Shown here one piece after another: positions 19,769 through 27,513 of a stretch of 44,524 bases of DNA (position 1 is the stretch's first letter; the number at the start of each line of letters is the position of its first letter). The notes beneath the pieces were generated by a model. It saw only the letters and a list, made by a program, of their open reading frames with translations, had not been told where the DNA came from and searched no databases. The DNA is from DASWHF01 sp036393295 (GTDB taxonomy: Bacteria; Pseudomonadota; Gammaproteobacteria; Acidiferrobacterales; UBA6901). A program made the position numbers and the translations under genes. The stretch lies in assembly GCA_036393295.1 (NCBI GenBank), contig DASWHF010000088.1:1-44524 (forward strand). The letters run 5' to 3'.

Positions 19769-21121
19769 TCAGGCGTTCTCCGGTTCGGGTTGGGTCGTGA
19801 TCGCCGCCACCACCTGCTCCATGCGCATCAGCCGCGATCCCTTGACCAGGACGGTCATGCCGGCATGCATCTCGCCGCTCAAGGCCGCGGCGAGCAGTGC
19901 ATGACTGGCGAAGTGCCGGCCACCGCCACCGAAGGCCTCGACCGCGTGGCGACTGAGGTCGCCGACCGCGTAGAGCCGTTCGATGCCGGCCTGCCGGGCC
20001 AGCTCGCCCGCGCTCCGGTGCAGATCGGCGGCGCCGGCACCGAGCTCGCCCATGTCGCCGAGCACCAGTACGCGCTCGCCGGCGGCCGCGCGCAGCACCT
20101 CGAGGGCGGCGGCCAGCGACGACGGATTGGCGTTATAGCTGTCGTCCAGCACGCGCGCACCGCCGCGGCCGGGCTTGGGCTCCAGGCGTCCGGGAGCCGC
20201 GCGCATCGCCTCGAGGCCGGCCTTGACGTGCTCGAGCCTGGCGCCGGCGGCGAGCGCGGCGGCGCCGGCGGCGAGCGCGTTCATGACGTTGTGCGGTCCG
20301 GGCATCGGCAGTCGCAGGCTCAGCTCTCCCCAGGGCGTGTGCATCGCGATCCGGCTGCCGTCGGCGGCCGGTTCGTAGTCGGCGCGCACGTCGGCGCCGG
20401 CGCGCAGCCCGAAGCTGATCCGGCGGCGGTCGCCGGCCAGCGCGCGCCACAGGGACGCGTGGTCGTCGTCGGCATTGATCACTGCCACGCCGTCCGCTGC
20501 CAGGCCGGCGAAGATCTCGCCCTTGGCGCGCGCGATCGCCTCGATGCTGCCGAGGTTGCCGATATGCGCGCTGCCGGCGTTGGTGATCAGCGCCACCGTC
20601 GGGCGCGCGATGCGCGTGAGGGTGTCGATCTCGCCGGCGTGATTCATGCCCATCTCGATCACCGCGTAGTCGTCGCCGGCGCGCAGCTTGAGCAGCGTCA
20701 GCGGCAGGCCGATGTCGTTGTTGAGATTACCCTCGGTGGCAAGCACCCGCCCGGCCTCGCCGAGGATCGCCGCCAGCATGTTCTTGACCGTGGTCTTGCC
20801 GTTGCTGCCGGTCACGCCGATCAGCGGGATGGCGAAACGCCCGCGCCAGTGAGCCGCCAGCTGCCCGAGGGCGCCGTGGGTGTCGGCGACCCGCACCGTC
20901 GGCAGCGCGGTGTCGGCCGCGCGACTCACGACCGCGCCGGCGGCGCCGGCCGCCAGCGCCTCGTGCAGATAATCGTGGCCGTCGTGATTCGGGCCGATCA
21001 GCGCCACGAACAGATGGTCGCGACCGAGCTTGCGGGTGTCGGTGCCGACCGCCCGGAACTCCCGGTCAGCGCCGACCAGCTCACCGTTGAGGACCTGGGC
21101 GGCGGCGCGGAGCGTCATCAT
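19769..21121 (-). CDS. murF: UDP-MurNAc-tripeptide--D-alanyl-D-alanine ligase MurF
   Basis: Adds the D-Ala-D-Ala dipeptide made by Ddl. Start ATG 21121 overlaps the murE stop as ATGA and has a G-rich stretch upstream; 450 aa. P-loop VTGSNGKTT with K109, NLNNDIGLPLTLL, the IEMGMNHAGEI segment, and the C-terminal LDDSYNANPSSL are typical of MurF. The open frame continuing upstream within murE has no family similarity. Confidence 0.97.
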   Translation of the reverse strand: MMTLRAAAQVLNGELVGADREFRAVGTDTRKLGRDHLFVALIGPNHDGHDYLHEALAAGAAGAVVSRAADTALPTVRVADTHGALGQLAAHWRGRFAIPLIGVTGSNGKTTVKNMLAAILGEAGRVLATEGNLNNDIGLPLTLLKLRAGDDYAVIEMGMNHAGEIDTLTRIARPTVALITNAGSAHIGNLGSIEAIARAKGEIFAGLAADGVAVINADDDHASLWRALAGDRRRISFGLRAGADVRADYEPAADGSRIAMHTPWGELSLRLPMPGPHNVMNALAAGAAALAAGARLEHVKAGLEAMRAAPGRLEPKPGRGGARVLDDSYNANPSSLAAALEVLRAAAGERVLVLGDMGELGAGAADLHRSAGELARQAGIERLYAVGDLSRHAVEAFGGGGRHFASHALLAAALSGEMHAGMTVLVKGSRLMRMEQVVAAITTQPEPENA

Positions 21122-22587
21122 GCCGCCCCCCCGAGCAGTTGCGCGACCACCTGCCGGTCGCTGAACGGCCGGCGCTCGGCGCCGACCTGCTGATAGTCCT
21201 CGTGGCCCTTGCCGGCGACCAGCACGCTGTCGCCGCGGCCGGCCTCGGCGATCGCCAGGCGGATGGCGTGCGCCCGGTCGCGCACCACGCTCGGCGTGCG
21301 CTGCATGCCGGCGGCGATGTCGGCGACGATCTGCTGCGGATCCTCGTGGCGCGGGTTGTCGTCGGTCAGGATCACGACGTCGGCGAGCTGTTCGGCGAGC
21401 CGGCCCATCTCCGGCCGCTTGCCGCGGTCGCGGTCGCCGCCGCAGCCGAACACGCAGATGAGCCGCCCGCGGGTGTGCTCGCGCAGCGCCGCCAGCGCCT
21501 TGGCGAGTGCGTCGGGCGTGTGCGCGTAATCCACGACCACCAGCGGCGCGCCGGCGCCGCCGAAGCGCTCCATGCGCCCGGCCACCGGCCGCGCCCGGGC
21601 GAGGCGCACGACCGCCTGGTCGAGCGCCAGGCCGTGCTCGAGCAGCACGGCCAGCGCCGCCAGCAGGTTGTCGGCGTTGAAGCGCCCGAGCAGCGGGCTC
21701 TTGAGCGTGACCGCGCCGAGCGGCGTTGCAACCTCGAGCTCGAGCCCCTCCGGCGACGGGCGGATGTCCACGGCGCGCAGGTCGGCGGCGCCGGCGCCGA
21801 AGCGCCACAGCTTCAGGCGGCCGGCGAGGCGCCCGATGAGCTCGCGGCCGAGCGCGTCGTCGGCGTTGATCACCGCCGCCTTGAGCTCGGGAAAGTCGAA
21901 CAGCCGCGCCTTGGCGGCCGCGTAGGCGTCCAGGCTGCCGTGATAGTCCAGATGGTCACGGGTGAGATTGGTGAGCACCGCGACGTCGAAGGCCACGCCC
22001 TGGACGCGCCCCTGGTCGAGCGCGTGCGAGGACACCTCCATGCACACCGCGTGAGCGCCGGCGGCGGCGAAGCCGGCCAGCAGCCGGTGCACGCTCACCG
22101 GGTCCGGCGTGGTGTGCAGGCCCGGGTCGAGCGCGCCGGGATAGCCGCTGCCGAGCGTGCCGATCAGCCCGCAGCGCCGGTCGGGCGCGTCCAGCGCCTG
22201 CGCCACCAGGTGCGTGCAGGTGGTCTTGCCGTTGGTGCCGGTCACGCCGACCACGAACATCCGGCGCGACGGCGCGCCGAAGAAACGGTCGGCGATGATG
22301 CCGGCGCGCTCGCGCAGCCCGGCCACCGGCAGCGCCGGCACCGCGATACCCTCGGTGTCCACGCGACGGCCGGCCGGCTCGTAGGCGACCGCGGCCGCGC
22401 CGCGCGCGACCGCCGCGACGATGTGGTCGCGCCCGTCGCCGCGCACGCCGGGCGCGGCCAGAAACAGCCAGCCGGGCTCGATCACGCGACTGTCGGCGCT
22501 CACGCCGCGGATCCCGACGTCGCGCAGCACCGGCGCATCACTGAGGCCGGCGAGCAACTCGCTCAAGGGGCGCTCGGACGGCGTCAC
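21118..22587 (-). CDS. murE: UDP-MurNAc-L-Ala-D-Glu--meso-diaminopimelate ligase MurE
   Basis: Third Mur ligase. Start GTG 22587 overlaps the ftsI stop as GTGA; 489 aa. P-loop GVTGTNGKTT (K121), MEVSSHALDQGR, NLTRDHLDYHG and the C-terminal DDNPRHEDP are present. The DNPR motif is the known determinant of meso-diaminopimelate specificity, so the peptidoglycan is expected to be the mDAP type usual in Gram-negatives. Confidence 0.97.
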   Translation of the reverse strand: MTPSERPLSELLAGLSDAPVLRDVGIRGVSADSRVIEPGWLFLAAPGVRGDGRDHIVAAVARGAAAVAYEPAGRRVDTEGIAVPALPVAGLRERAGIIADRFFGAPSRRMFVVGVTGTNGKTTCTHLVAQALDAPDRRCGLIGTLGSGYPGALDPGLHTTPDPVSVHRLLAGFAAAGAHAVCMEVSSHALDQGRVQGVAFDVAVLTNLTRDHLDYHGSLDAYAAAKARLFDFPELKAAVINADDALGRELIGRLAGRLKLWRFGAGAADLRAVDIRPSPEGLELEVATPLGAVTLKSPLLGRFNADNLLAALAVLLEHGLALDQAVVRLARARPVAGRMERFGGAGAPLVVVDYAHTPDALAKALAALREHTRGRLICVFGCGGDRDRGKRPEMGRLAEQLADVVILTDDNPRHEDPQQIVADIAAGMQRTPSVVRDRAHAIRLAIAEAGRGDSVLVAGKGHEDYQQVGAERRPFSDRQVVAQLLGGAA

Positions 22588-24302
22588 AGCGGTCGCTCCG
22601 GCGGCGGCAGCCCGACCAGGTGCTGGCGCGGACGCTCGAGGTCGTCCGGCGAAATGTTCAACAGCCGCAGCGCGCCGGCCATCACCCGCGAGAACACCGG
22701 CGCGGCGATCTGCCCGCCGAAATACGCGCTGCCCGAGGGATCGTCGATCATCACCATCATCACCAGGCGCGGGTCGCTGGCCGGCGCGAAGCCGGCGAAC
22801 GAGGCGATGTAGTTGTTCTCGGCATAGCTGCCGCCGCTGAGCTTGTGCACGGTGCCGGTCTTGCCGGCGATGCGGTAGTGCGGCACGCGCGCGGCGCTGC
22901 CGGTGCCGTCGGCGCTGACCGCCAGCTCCAGCATGGCGCGCACCTGGCGCGCCGTGGTGACCGACATGACGGGATCGCCCTTGACCGGCTGGTCGCGGCG
23001 CGTGAGCGTCAGCGGCACGAGCACGCCGTCGTTGGCGAGCGCGGCATAGGCGTGCGCGAGCTGCAGCGCGGTCACCGAGATGCCGTAGCCGAAGGACACC
23101 GTCGCCTGCTCGATCGGCACCCAGCGCCCCGGCGGGCTGAGCTGGCCGCTGGCCTCGCCCGGCAGGCCGATGCCGGTGCCGGCACCGAAGCCGACGTCGC
23201 GGAACATCGCCCACAGCGCCTGCTTGCCCATGCCGAAGGCGATCTTGCTGGCGCCGACGTTGCTCGATTTCTCGATTACCTCGGCGACCGTGAGCCGGCC
23301 GTGGTTGCGGATATCGCGGACGGTGTTGTGACCGACACGCAGCAGGCCGGGCGCGGTGTCGATCGGCGTGTCGGGCGCGTACTTGCCGCTCTCGAGCGCC
23401 GCCGCCACGGTGAAGGGCTTGAGCGTCGAGCCCGGCTCGAAGACGTCGGTCACCGCGCGGTTGCGGAAGCGCTGGCTGTCGAGGCGGCTGCGGTTGTTGG
23501 GGTTGAAACCGGGCTCGTTGGCGAGCGCCAGGATCTCGCCGGTGCGCGCATCGAGCACGATCGCGGATCCGCCGCGCGCGCCGTGCTCGGCGACCGCCGC
23601 CTTGAGCTCGCGATAGGCGAGATACTGGATGCGCCGGTCGAGGCTCAGGACCAGATCCTTGCCCGGCACCGGCAGGCTCACGCTCTCGACGGTCTCGACG
23701 ATGTTGCCGAACCGGTCCTTGAGCACGCGCTTCTTGCCGGGGATGGCGCGCAACCAGCTGTCGTAGGCGAGCTCCAGCCCCTCCTGGCCCTGGTCGTCGA
23801 TGTTGGTGAAGCCGATCACGTGGCCGGCGACTTCACCGGCCGGATAGTAACGCCGGTATTCGCGCGTCAGCGCCACGCCGGCGACGCCCAGCGCCCGGAT
23901 GCGCTCGGCGGTGTCGGGGGTGACGTGGCGCCGAAGATACATGAACTCGCGCCCGGCATGACGGCTCACCAGCTGGGCGAGGTCACGCACCGGCATGCCG
24001 AGCGCGCGCGCCAGCGCCGGCCACTTGGCGCGCTCGGCGCCGAGCTCGCCGGGATGGGCCCAGACCGAGTCGACCGGCGTGCTGACCGCCAGCGGCTCGT
24101 CATTGCGATCCAGGATCATGCCGCGGTGCGAGTTGTCCTCGACCACCCGCAGATGGCGGGCGTTACCCTGGCCCTGCAGGTATTCGGCGTTGAACGCCTG
24201 CAGGAACACCGCGCGCGCGCCGAGCAGCGCGAAGCCGGCGAGCAGGCCGCCGAGCGCCACGGCGTAGCGGACCGGATGGCCGCGGCGTCGCACGTTCCTC
24301 AT
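22584..24302 (-). CDS. ftsI: Septal peptidoglycan transpeptidase FtsI (PBP3)
   Basis: Class B penicillin-binding protein that crosslinks septal peptidoglycan in complex with FtsW. 572 aa: short cytoplasmic tail, one membrane helix at about 13-33, a pedestal domain beginning near RGMILDRN, then the transpeptidase with S292-T-L-K295, SSN at 346-348 and KTG at 481-483. The ATG at 24302 overlaps the ftsL stop (ATGA). Lack of a long C-terminal extension fits PBP3 rather than PBP2. Confidence 0.97.
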   Translation of the reverse strand: MRNVRRRGHPVRYAVALGGLLAGFALLGARAVFLQAFNAEYLQGQGNARHLRVVEDNSHRGMILDRNDEPLAVSTPVDSVWAHPGELGAERAKWPALARALGMPVRDLAQLVSRHAGREFMYLRRHVTPDTAERIRALGVAGVALTREYRRYYPAGEVAGHVIGFTNIDDQGQEGLELAYDSWLRAIPGKKRVLKDRFGNIVETVESVSLPVPGKDLVLSLDRRIQYLAYRELKAAVAEHGARGGSAIVLDARTGEILALANEPGFNPNNRSRLDSQRFRNRAVTDVFEPGSTLKPFTVAAALESGKYAPDTPIDTAPGLLRVGHNTVRDIRNHGRLTVAEVIEKSSNVGASKIAFGMGKQALWAMFRDVGFGAGTGIGLPGEASGQLSPPGRWVPIEQATVSFGYGISVTALQLAHAYAALANDGVLVPLTLTRRDQPVKGDPVMSVTTARQVRAMLELAVSADGTGSAARVPHYRIAGKTGTVHKLSGGSYAENNYIASFAGFAPASDPRLVMMVMIDDPSGSAYFGGQIAAPVFSRVMAGALRLLNISPDDLERPRQHLVGLPPPERPL

Positions 24303-24574
24303 CGGCCTGCTCCCCGCGGCCGCGCTACCACGATCTGCTCGGGCGCCGGCAACGCCATGCCGAGACGGCTGCGCGCCAGGCTCTCGACGCGGCGGTGCTG
24401 CGCCCAGGTGCCCTCCTCGAGCAGCAACTGGCCCCGCTCGACGTTGAGCGCGTCGCGCTCGAGCGTCAGCGTCTGCAGCGCGACGAAATCCAGCCGGTTG
24501 CGGTGGCGCAGCTCGACCGTTGCCAGCGCCGAGACCAGCACCGCGACACCCAGTACAAAGAGTTGCTTAGACAT
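24299..24574 (-). CDS. ftsL: Cell division protein FtsL
   Basis: Small bitopic divisome protein, partner of FtsB and FtsQ, that activates FtsWI. Start ATG 24574 (MSKQLFVLGVAVLVSALATV) overlaps the rsmH stop by 8 nt; 91 aa. One N-terminal membrane helix is followed by a periplasmic heptad-type coiled coil (LTLERDALNVERGQLLLEEG), then ARSRLGMALP as in the family. The upstream in-frame extension is an Arg-rich shadow of rsmH and is rejected. Confidence 0.93.
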   Translation of the reverse strand: MSKQLFVLGVAVLVSALATVELRHRNRLDFVALQTLTLERDALNVERGQLLLEEGTWAQHRRVESLARSRLGMALPAPEQIVVARPRGAGR

Positions 24575-25502
24575 GCAGAACCTCGGCCACGCGCAGCACC
24601 GCGCTGCGCGCGCGCGGATTGCGCGCGACCTCCGCCTCCGATGCGCGTCGCGCCTTGCCGACCAGTCGCGCGCGCGGATGCAGCGCATCCGCGGTCACCG
24701 GCAAATCCGGCGGATAGTCGTCGCCCCGGGCGGCGGCGCGCAGCGTGCGCTTGACGATACGGTCCTCGAGCGAATGGAAGCTGATCACCGCCAGCCGCCC
24801 GCCGGGCGCCAGCGCGTCGAGCGCCTGCGGCAGCACCGCGCGCAGCTCGTCGAGCTCGCCGTTCACCTGGATGCGCAGCGCCTGGAAGCTGCGCGTGGCG
24901 GGATGCTGGCCCGGCTCGCGCGTCGGCACCGTGCGCGCGATCAGCTCGGCGAGCTGGCGGGTGGTGGCAATCGGCGTCTCGGCGCGGACCCGGCAGATCG
25001 CGCGCGCGATGCGCCGCGCGTAGCGCTCCTCGCCGTAGTCGCGCAGCACGCGCGCGATCTCGTCCTCGGCGGCGCGATTCAACCAGTCGGCGGCCGATTC
25101 ACCGGCGTCGGGATCCATGCGCATGTCGAGCGGCCCGTCGGCGCGCAGGCTGAAGCCGCGCGCGGCCGCGTCGAGCTGCGGCGACGAAACCCCCAGGTCG
25201 AGCAGCACGCCGTCGACCCGGCCGGCCCAGCCGCGATCGCCCAGGATGGATGACAACATCGAAAACCGTCCTCGCACTATGTCAAACCGCGGGTCCGCGC
25301 CGAACCGGGCGCGGGCGCTCGCCACCGCCTCCGGATCGCGATCGATCGACAGCAGCCGGCCGTCGGGACCCAGTCGCGCGAGAATCGCGCCGCTGTGGCC
25401 GCCGCGCCCGAAGGTCGCATCCACGTACCGCCCGGACTCCTGCACGTTCAGCGCCTCCACCGCCTCCTCCAACAGAACCGGGCGATGGCCAGATTCCTCC
25501 AC
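24567..25502 (-). CDS. rsmH: 16S rRNA m4C1402 methyltransferase RsmH (MraW)
   Basis: S-adenosylmethionine-dependent N4-methyltransferase acting on C1402 of 16S rRNA at the ribosomal P site. SAM-binding VDATFGRGGHSGAIL near residue 27, LLDLGVSSPQLD, RADGPLDMRMD and the C-terminal ISFHSLEDRIVKR are the family motifs. 311 aa. The start is GTG at 25502 (product M/VEESGHRPVLLEEAV), 7 nt after the mraZ stop. Its substrate partner enzyme RsmI is encoded about 1 kb upstream, so both C1402-modifying enzymes are in this window. Confidence 0.97.
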   Translation of the reverse strand: MEESGHRPVLLEEAVEALNVQESGRYVDATFGRGGHSGAILARLGPDGRLLSIDRDPEAVASARARFGADPRFDIVRGRFSMLSSILGDRGWAGRVDGVLLDLGVSSPQLDAAARGFSLRADGPLDMRMDPDAGESAADWLNRAAEDEIARVLRDYGEERYARRIARAICRVRAETPIATTRQLAELIARTVPTREPGQHPATRSFQALRIQVNGELDELRAVLPQALDALAPGGRLAVISFHSLEDRIVKRTLRAAARGDDYPPDLPVTADALHPRARLVGKARRASEAEVARNPRARSAVLRVAEVLHV

Positions 25503-25509
25503 CCGGGCC

Positions 25510-25962
25510 CTACAGCGACAGGGAACCGAGCTCGCCCGGCAACTCGCCGTCGGCGTCGGTGGCGGTCAGCCACTCGCTGCGGCGGGTGTTCCAGGTGGTC
25601 TCGTCCCAGATCTCGAACTTGTTGCCCTGGCCGATCAGCACCACCGCCTTGTCGAGCGTGGCGAACTCGCGCAACGGCGGCGGCACCAGGATGCGGCCGT
25701 TGCCGTCGAGCTCGCACTCGGTGGCGTGACCGATCAACAGGCGCTGCAGCCGGCGCGCCTGGGGGTTGAAACTCGGAAGCCGGACGAGCTTGCGCTCGAT
25801 CTCCTCCCAGTCGGGCAGCGGATAGAGCAGCAGACAATGATCGCGATCGACGGTCACCACCATTTGACCGTTGCAATGGCGCGCCAGGTCCTCGCGATAC
25901 CGCGTGGGGATGGCCAGCCGCCCTTTGCTGTCCAGATTCAGCGAATTGACGCCGCGAAACAT
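25510..25962 (-). CDS. mraZ: Transcriptional regulator MraZ
   Basis: First gene of the dcw cluster; in E. coli it is a repressor of its own operon binding direct repeats near the promoter. 150 aa with two SpoVT-AbrB-like halves: NLDSKGRLAIPTRYRE (residues 9-24) and ELDGNGRILVPPPLREF in the second half. ATG 25962 is preceded by GAGGG at a good distance. The upstream leader holds three 10-bp-spaced GTGG boxes and a TTGACA promoter, so autoregulation is likely. Confidence 0.96.
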   Translation of the reverse strand: MFRGVNSLNLDSKGRLAIPTRYREDLARHCNGQMVVTVDRDHCLLLYPLPDWEEIERKLVRLPSFNPQARRLQRLLIGHATECELDGNGRILVPPPLREFATLDKAVVLIGQGNKFEIWDETTWNTRRSEWLTATDADGELPGELGSLSL

Positions 25963-25986
25963 TTTTTCCCTCTTTCCCCTGCTCTA

Positions 25987-26011
25987 TTCCACAATTATCC
26001 ACAATTTCCCA
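25987..26011 (-). promoter_or_regulatory. MraZ operator: three TGGRN boxes at 10-bp spacing
   Basis: On the minus strand the leader reads TGGGA-N5-TGGAT-N5-TGGAA (boxes at 26007-26011, 25997-26001, 25987-25991). E. coli MraZ binds TGGGN repeats separated by 5 bp in the mraZ leader, so spacing and position match. The boxes lie between the promoter -10 and the start codon, where binding would block transcription. Confidence 0.75.
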
Positions 26012-26020
26012 CTACGCCAC

Positions 26021-26050
26021 ACTATAGATACCGCGAACACTGGGTGTCAA
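26021..26050 (-). promoter_or_regulatory. Promoter of the dcw cluster (Pmra)
   Basis: On the minus strand TTGACA (26050-26045), an 18-bp spacer and TATAGT (26026-26021) form a strong sigma-70-like promoter. The expected transcript start is near 26014, about 50 nt upstream of mraZ, just before the MraZ boxes. No other promoter this strong was seen in the roughly 16 kb down to ftsZ. Confidence 0.75.
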
Positions 26051-26243
26051 GAAAAAAACGCCGGGCGGTAACTGTTTCTTCTTTGCAAGACAGTGAGTTA
26101 GGGGGTATTGCGTAAAGGTGGGTCGAGGTGGGCCGGAAACCGGCGCGGAAGGCAGACGGATGGGTTGGGAAAACCGCAAAAATCTCTATCGATAAATCTA
26201 TTTAAAACAATACATTAAAGTTCATAGTTAATGTAAAAAACAA

Positions 26244-26598
26244 GGAGTCGGCCGGTAAGCCGGGTTCTGTCGTGGACAGCCATTCATCTGGGACCGGCGT
26301 CACCGCCGGCCTCGAGCGACCTACCCGGGGACAATGCGGGCAGCATCCTAACGTCCCCCTATTCGGTCTTGCTCCAGGTGGGGTTTACCCTGCCACGGGT
26401 GTTGCCACCCGCGCGGTGCGCTCTTACCGCACCATTTCACCCTTACCGGCCGGCGCGCCGAAACGCGCAGACGTAGGCGGTATATTTTCTGTGGCACTTT
26501 CCGTGGGCTCGCGCCCCCCAGGCGTTACCTGGCACCTTGCCCTGTGGAGCCCGGACTTTCCTCGGAACCGAAGTCCCGCGACTGTCTGGCCGACTCCC
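26244..26598 (-). ncRNA. rnpB: RNase P RNA (bacterial type A)
   Basis: RNA subunit of RNase P, which matures tRNA 5' ends. On the minus strand the 5' part reads GGGAGTCGGCCAGACAGTCG, followed by the universal GAGGAAAGTCCGGGCTCC. The middle contains GGTAAGGGTGAAA and GCGGTAAGAGCGCACCGCGC, and the 3' part has CGACAGAACCCGGCTTACCG. The two ends pair (GGAGTCGGCC with GGCCGACTCC) to form helix P1. Length of about 355 nt suits the gammaproteobacterial type A form. The 3' helix is followed by a T-rich run (TTGTTTTTTAC), likely the terminator. Ends are estimated to within a few bases. Confidence 0.95.
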
Positions 26599-26604
26599 GC
26601 AGGC

Positions 26605-26610
26605 ATTATA
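26605..26610 (-). promoter_or_regulatory. -10 element of the rnpB promoter
   Basis: A perfect TATAAT on the minus strand lies 6-7 nt before the inferred rnpB 5' end. No good -35 is visible 16-18 bp upstream, inside the end of rsmI. Confidence 0.65.
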
Positions 26611-26624
26611 CCACCGCGCGCCGG

Positions 26625-27464
26625 TCAGGGCTTGAGCCGCAGCGCCAGCTCGTAGAGCGCGTTCTTCTTGCGGCCGGTGATGGCCGCCGCCAGCGCCGCC
26701 GCCTGCTTGACGGGCAGCTCGGCGAGCAGCACGCGCAACACGCGCTCGCTCTCGGCGTCGACGCCGGTTTGCACCGGCGCACCGTGCACCAACACCACGA
26801 ACTCACCGCGCAGGCGGTCGGGATCCGCGGTCACCCAGGCGGCCAACGCCGCCAGCGTATCGCCGTGCAGCGTCTCGAACTGCTTGGTCAGCTCGCGCGC
26901 CACGACCGCCGGGCGATCGGCGCCGAACACCGCCGCCATGTCTTCGAGGCTCGCGACGATCCGGTGCGGGCTCTCGTAGAAGATCAGCGTGCGCGCATCG
27001 TCGCGCAGCGACGCAAAGGCGGCGCGGCGCGCGCTCGCGGTGCTCGGCGGGAACCCGGCGAACACGAAGCGGTCGGAAGGCAGACCGGAGGCCGAGAGCG
27101 CGGCGATCGCCGCGCAGGCCCCGGGGACCGGCGACACGACGATGCCCTGCTCGCGCGCCGCGCGCACCAGCGGGAACCCCGGATCGCTGATCAGCGGCGT
27201 GCCGGCATCGCTGATCAGCGCGATGCGCCGTCCGGCCTGGAGCTGCTCGAGGAGCTCGGCGGTCCGGACGCGCTCATTGTGCTCGTGGAAGGCGACGAGC
27301 GGCGTGGCGATGCCGAAGTGCTGCAACAGCCTGGCGCTGTGGCGCGTGTCTTCGGCGGCGATCACGTCGACCTCGCGCAGGATGCGCGCGGCGCGCGGGC
27401 TCAGGTCCTCGAGATTTCCGATCGGCGTCGCCACCACGTACAATATGCCGCGCAGGTTTGACAC
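26625..27464 (-). CDS. rsmI: 16S rRNA 2'-O-methyltransferase RsmI
   Basis: Tetrapyrrole-methylase-fold enzyme that 2'-O-methylates C1402 of 16S rRNA, the same base that RsmH N4-methylates. Signatures: LYVVATPIGNLEDLSPRA, AAEDTRHSARLLQHF, ALISDAGTPLISDPG, and PVPGACAAIAALSASGLP. Start set at GTG 27464 (VSNLRGILYVVATPIGN), which has GGAG six bases upstream, giving 279 aa; GTG 27476 is an alternative. It is divergent from lpoA as in the E. coli yraL-yraM arrangement. The start codon overlaps the -35 of the divergent lpoA promoter. Confidence 0.95.
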   Translation of the reverse strand: MSNLRGILYVVATPIGNLEDLSPRAARILREVDVIAAEDTRHSARLLQHFGIATPLVAFHEHNERVRTAELLEQLQAGRRIALISDAGTPLISDPGFPLVRAAREQGIVVSPVPGACAAIAALSASGLPSDRFVFAGFPPSTASARRAAFASLRDDARTLIFYESPHRIVASLEDMAAVFGADRPAVVARELTKQFETLHGDTLAALAAWVTADPDRLRGEFVVLVHGAPVQTGVDAESERVLRVLLAELPVKQAAALAAAITGRKKNALYELALRLKP

Positions 27465-27487
27465 ATCCGTCTCCACTTTAAGATACT
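27458..27487 (+). promoter_or_regulatory. Promoter of lpoA
   Basis: On the plus strand TTGACA (27458-27463), an 18-bp spacer and GATACT (27482-27487) form a good sigma-70-like promoter with an expected start near 27494, 20 nt before lpoA. The -35 box overlaps the rsmI start codon on the other strand. Confidence 0.65.
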
Positions 27488-27513
27488 GGCGCCCCGACCC
27501 GAACGAACTCCCG

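Noticed and set aside
17191..19800. Long plus-strand open frame (869 codons) antisense to murD and mraY
   Set aside because: Composition dominated by H, R, A, D and Q with no motifs; a shadow of the Mur genes.
22620..25253. Long plus-strand open frame (877 codons) antisense to ftsI, ftsL and rsmH
   Set aside because: It spans three well-identified genes, is Arg/Ala/His-rich and shows no domain; a shadow frame.
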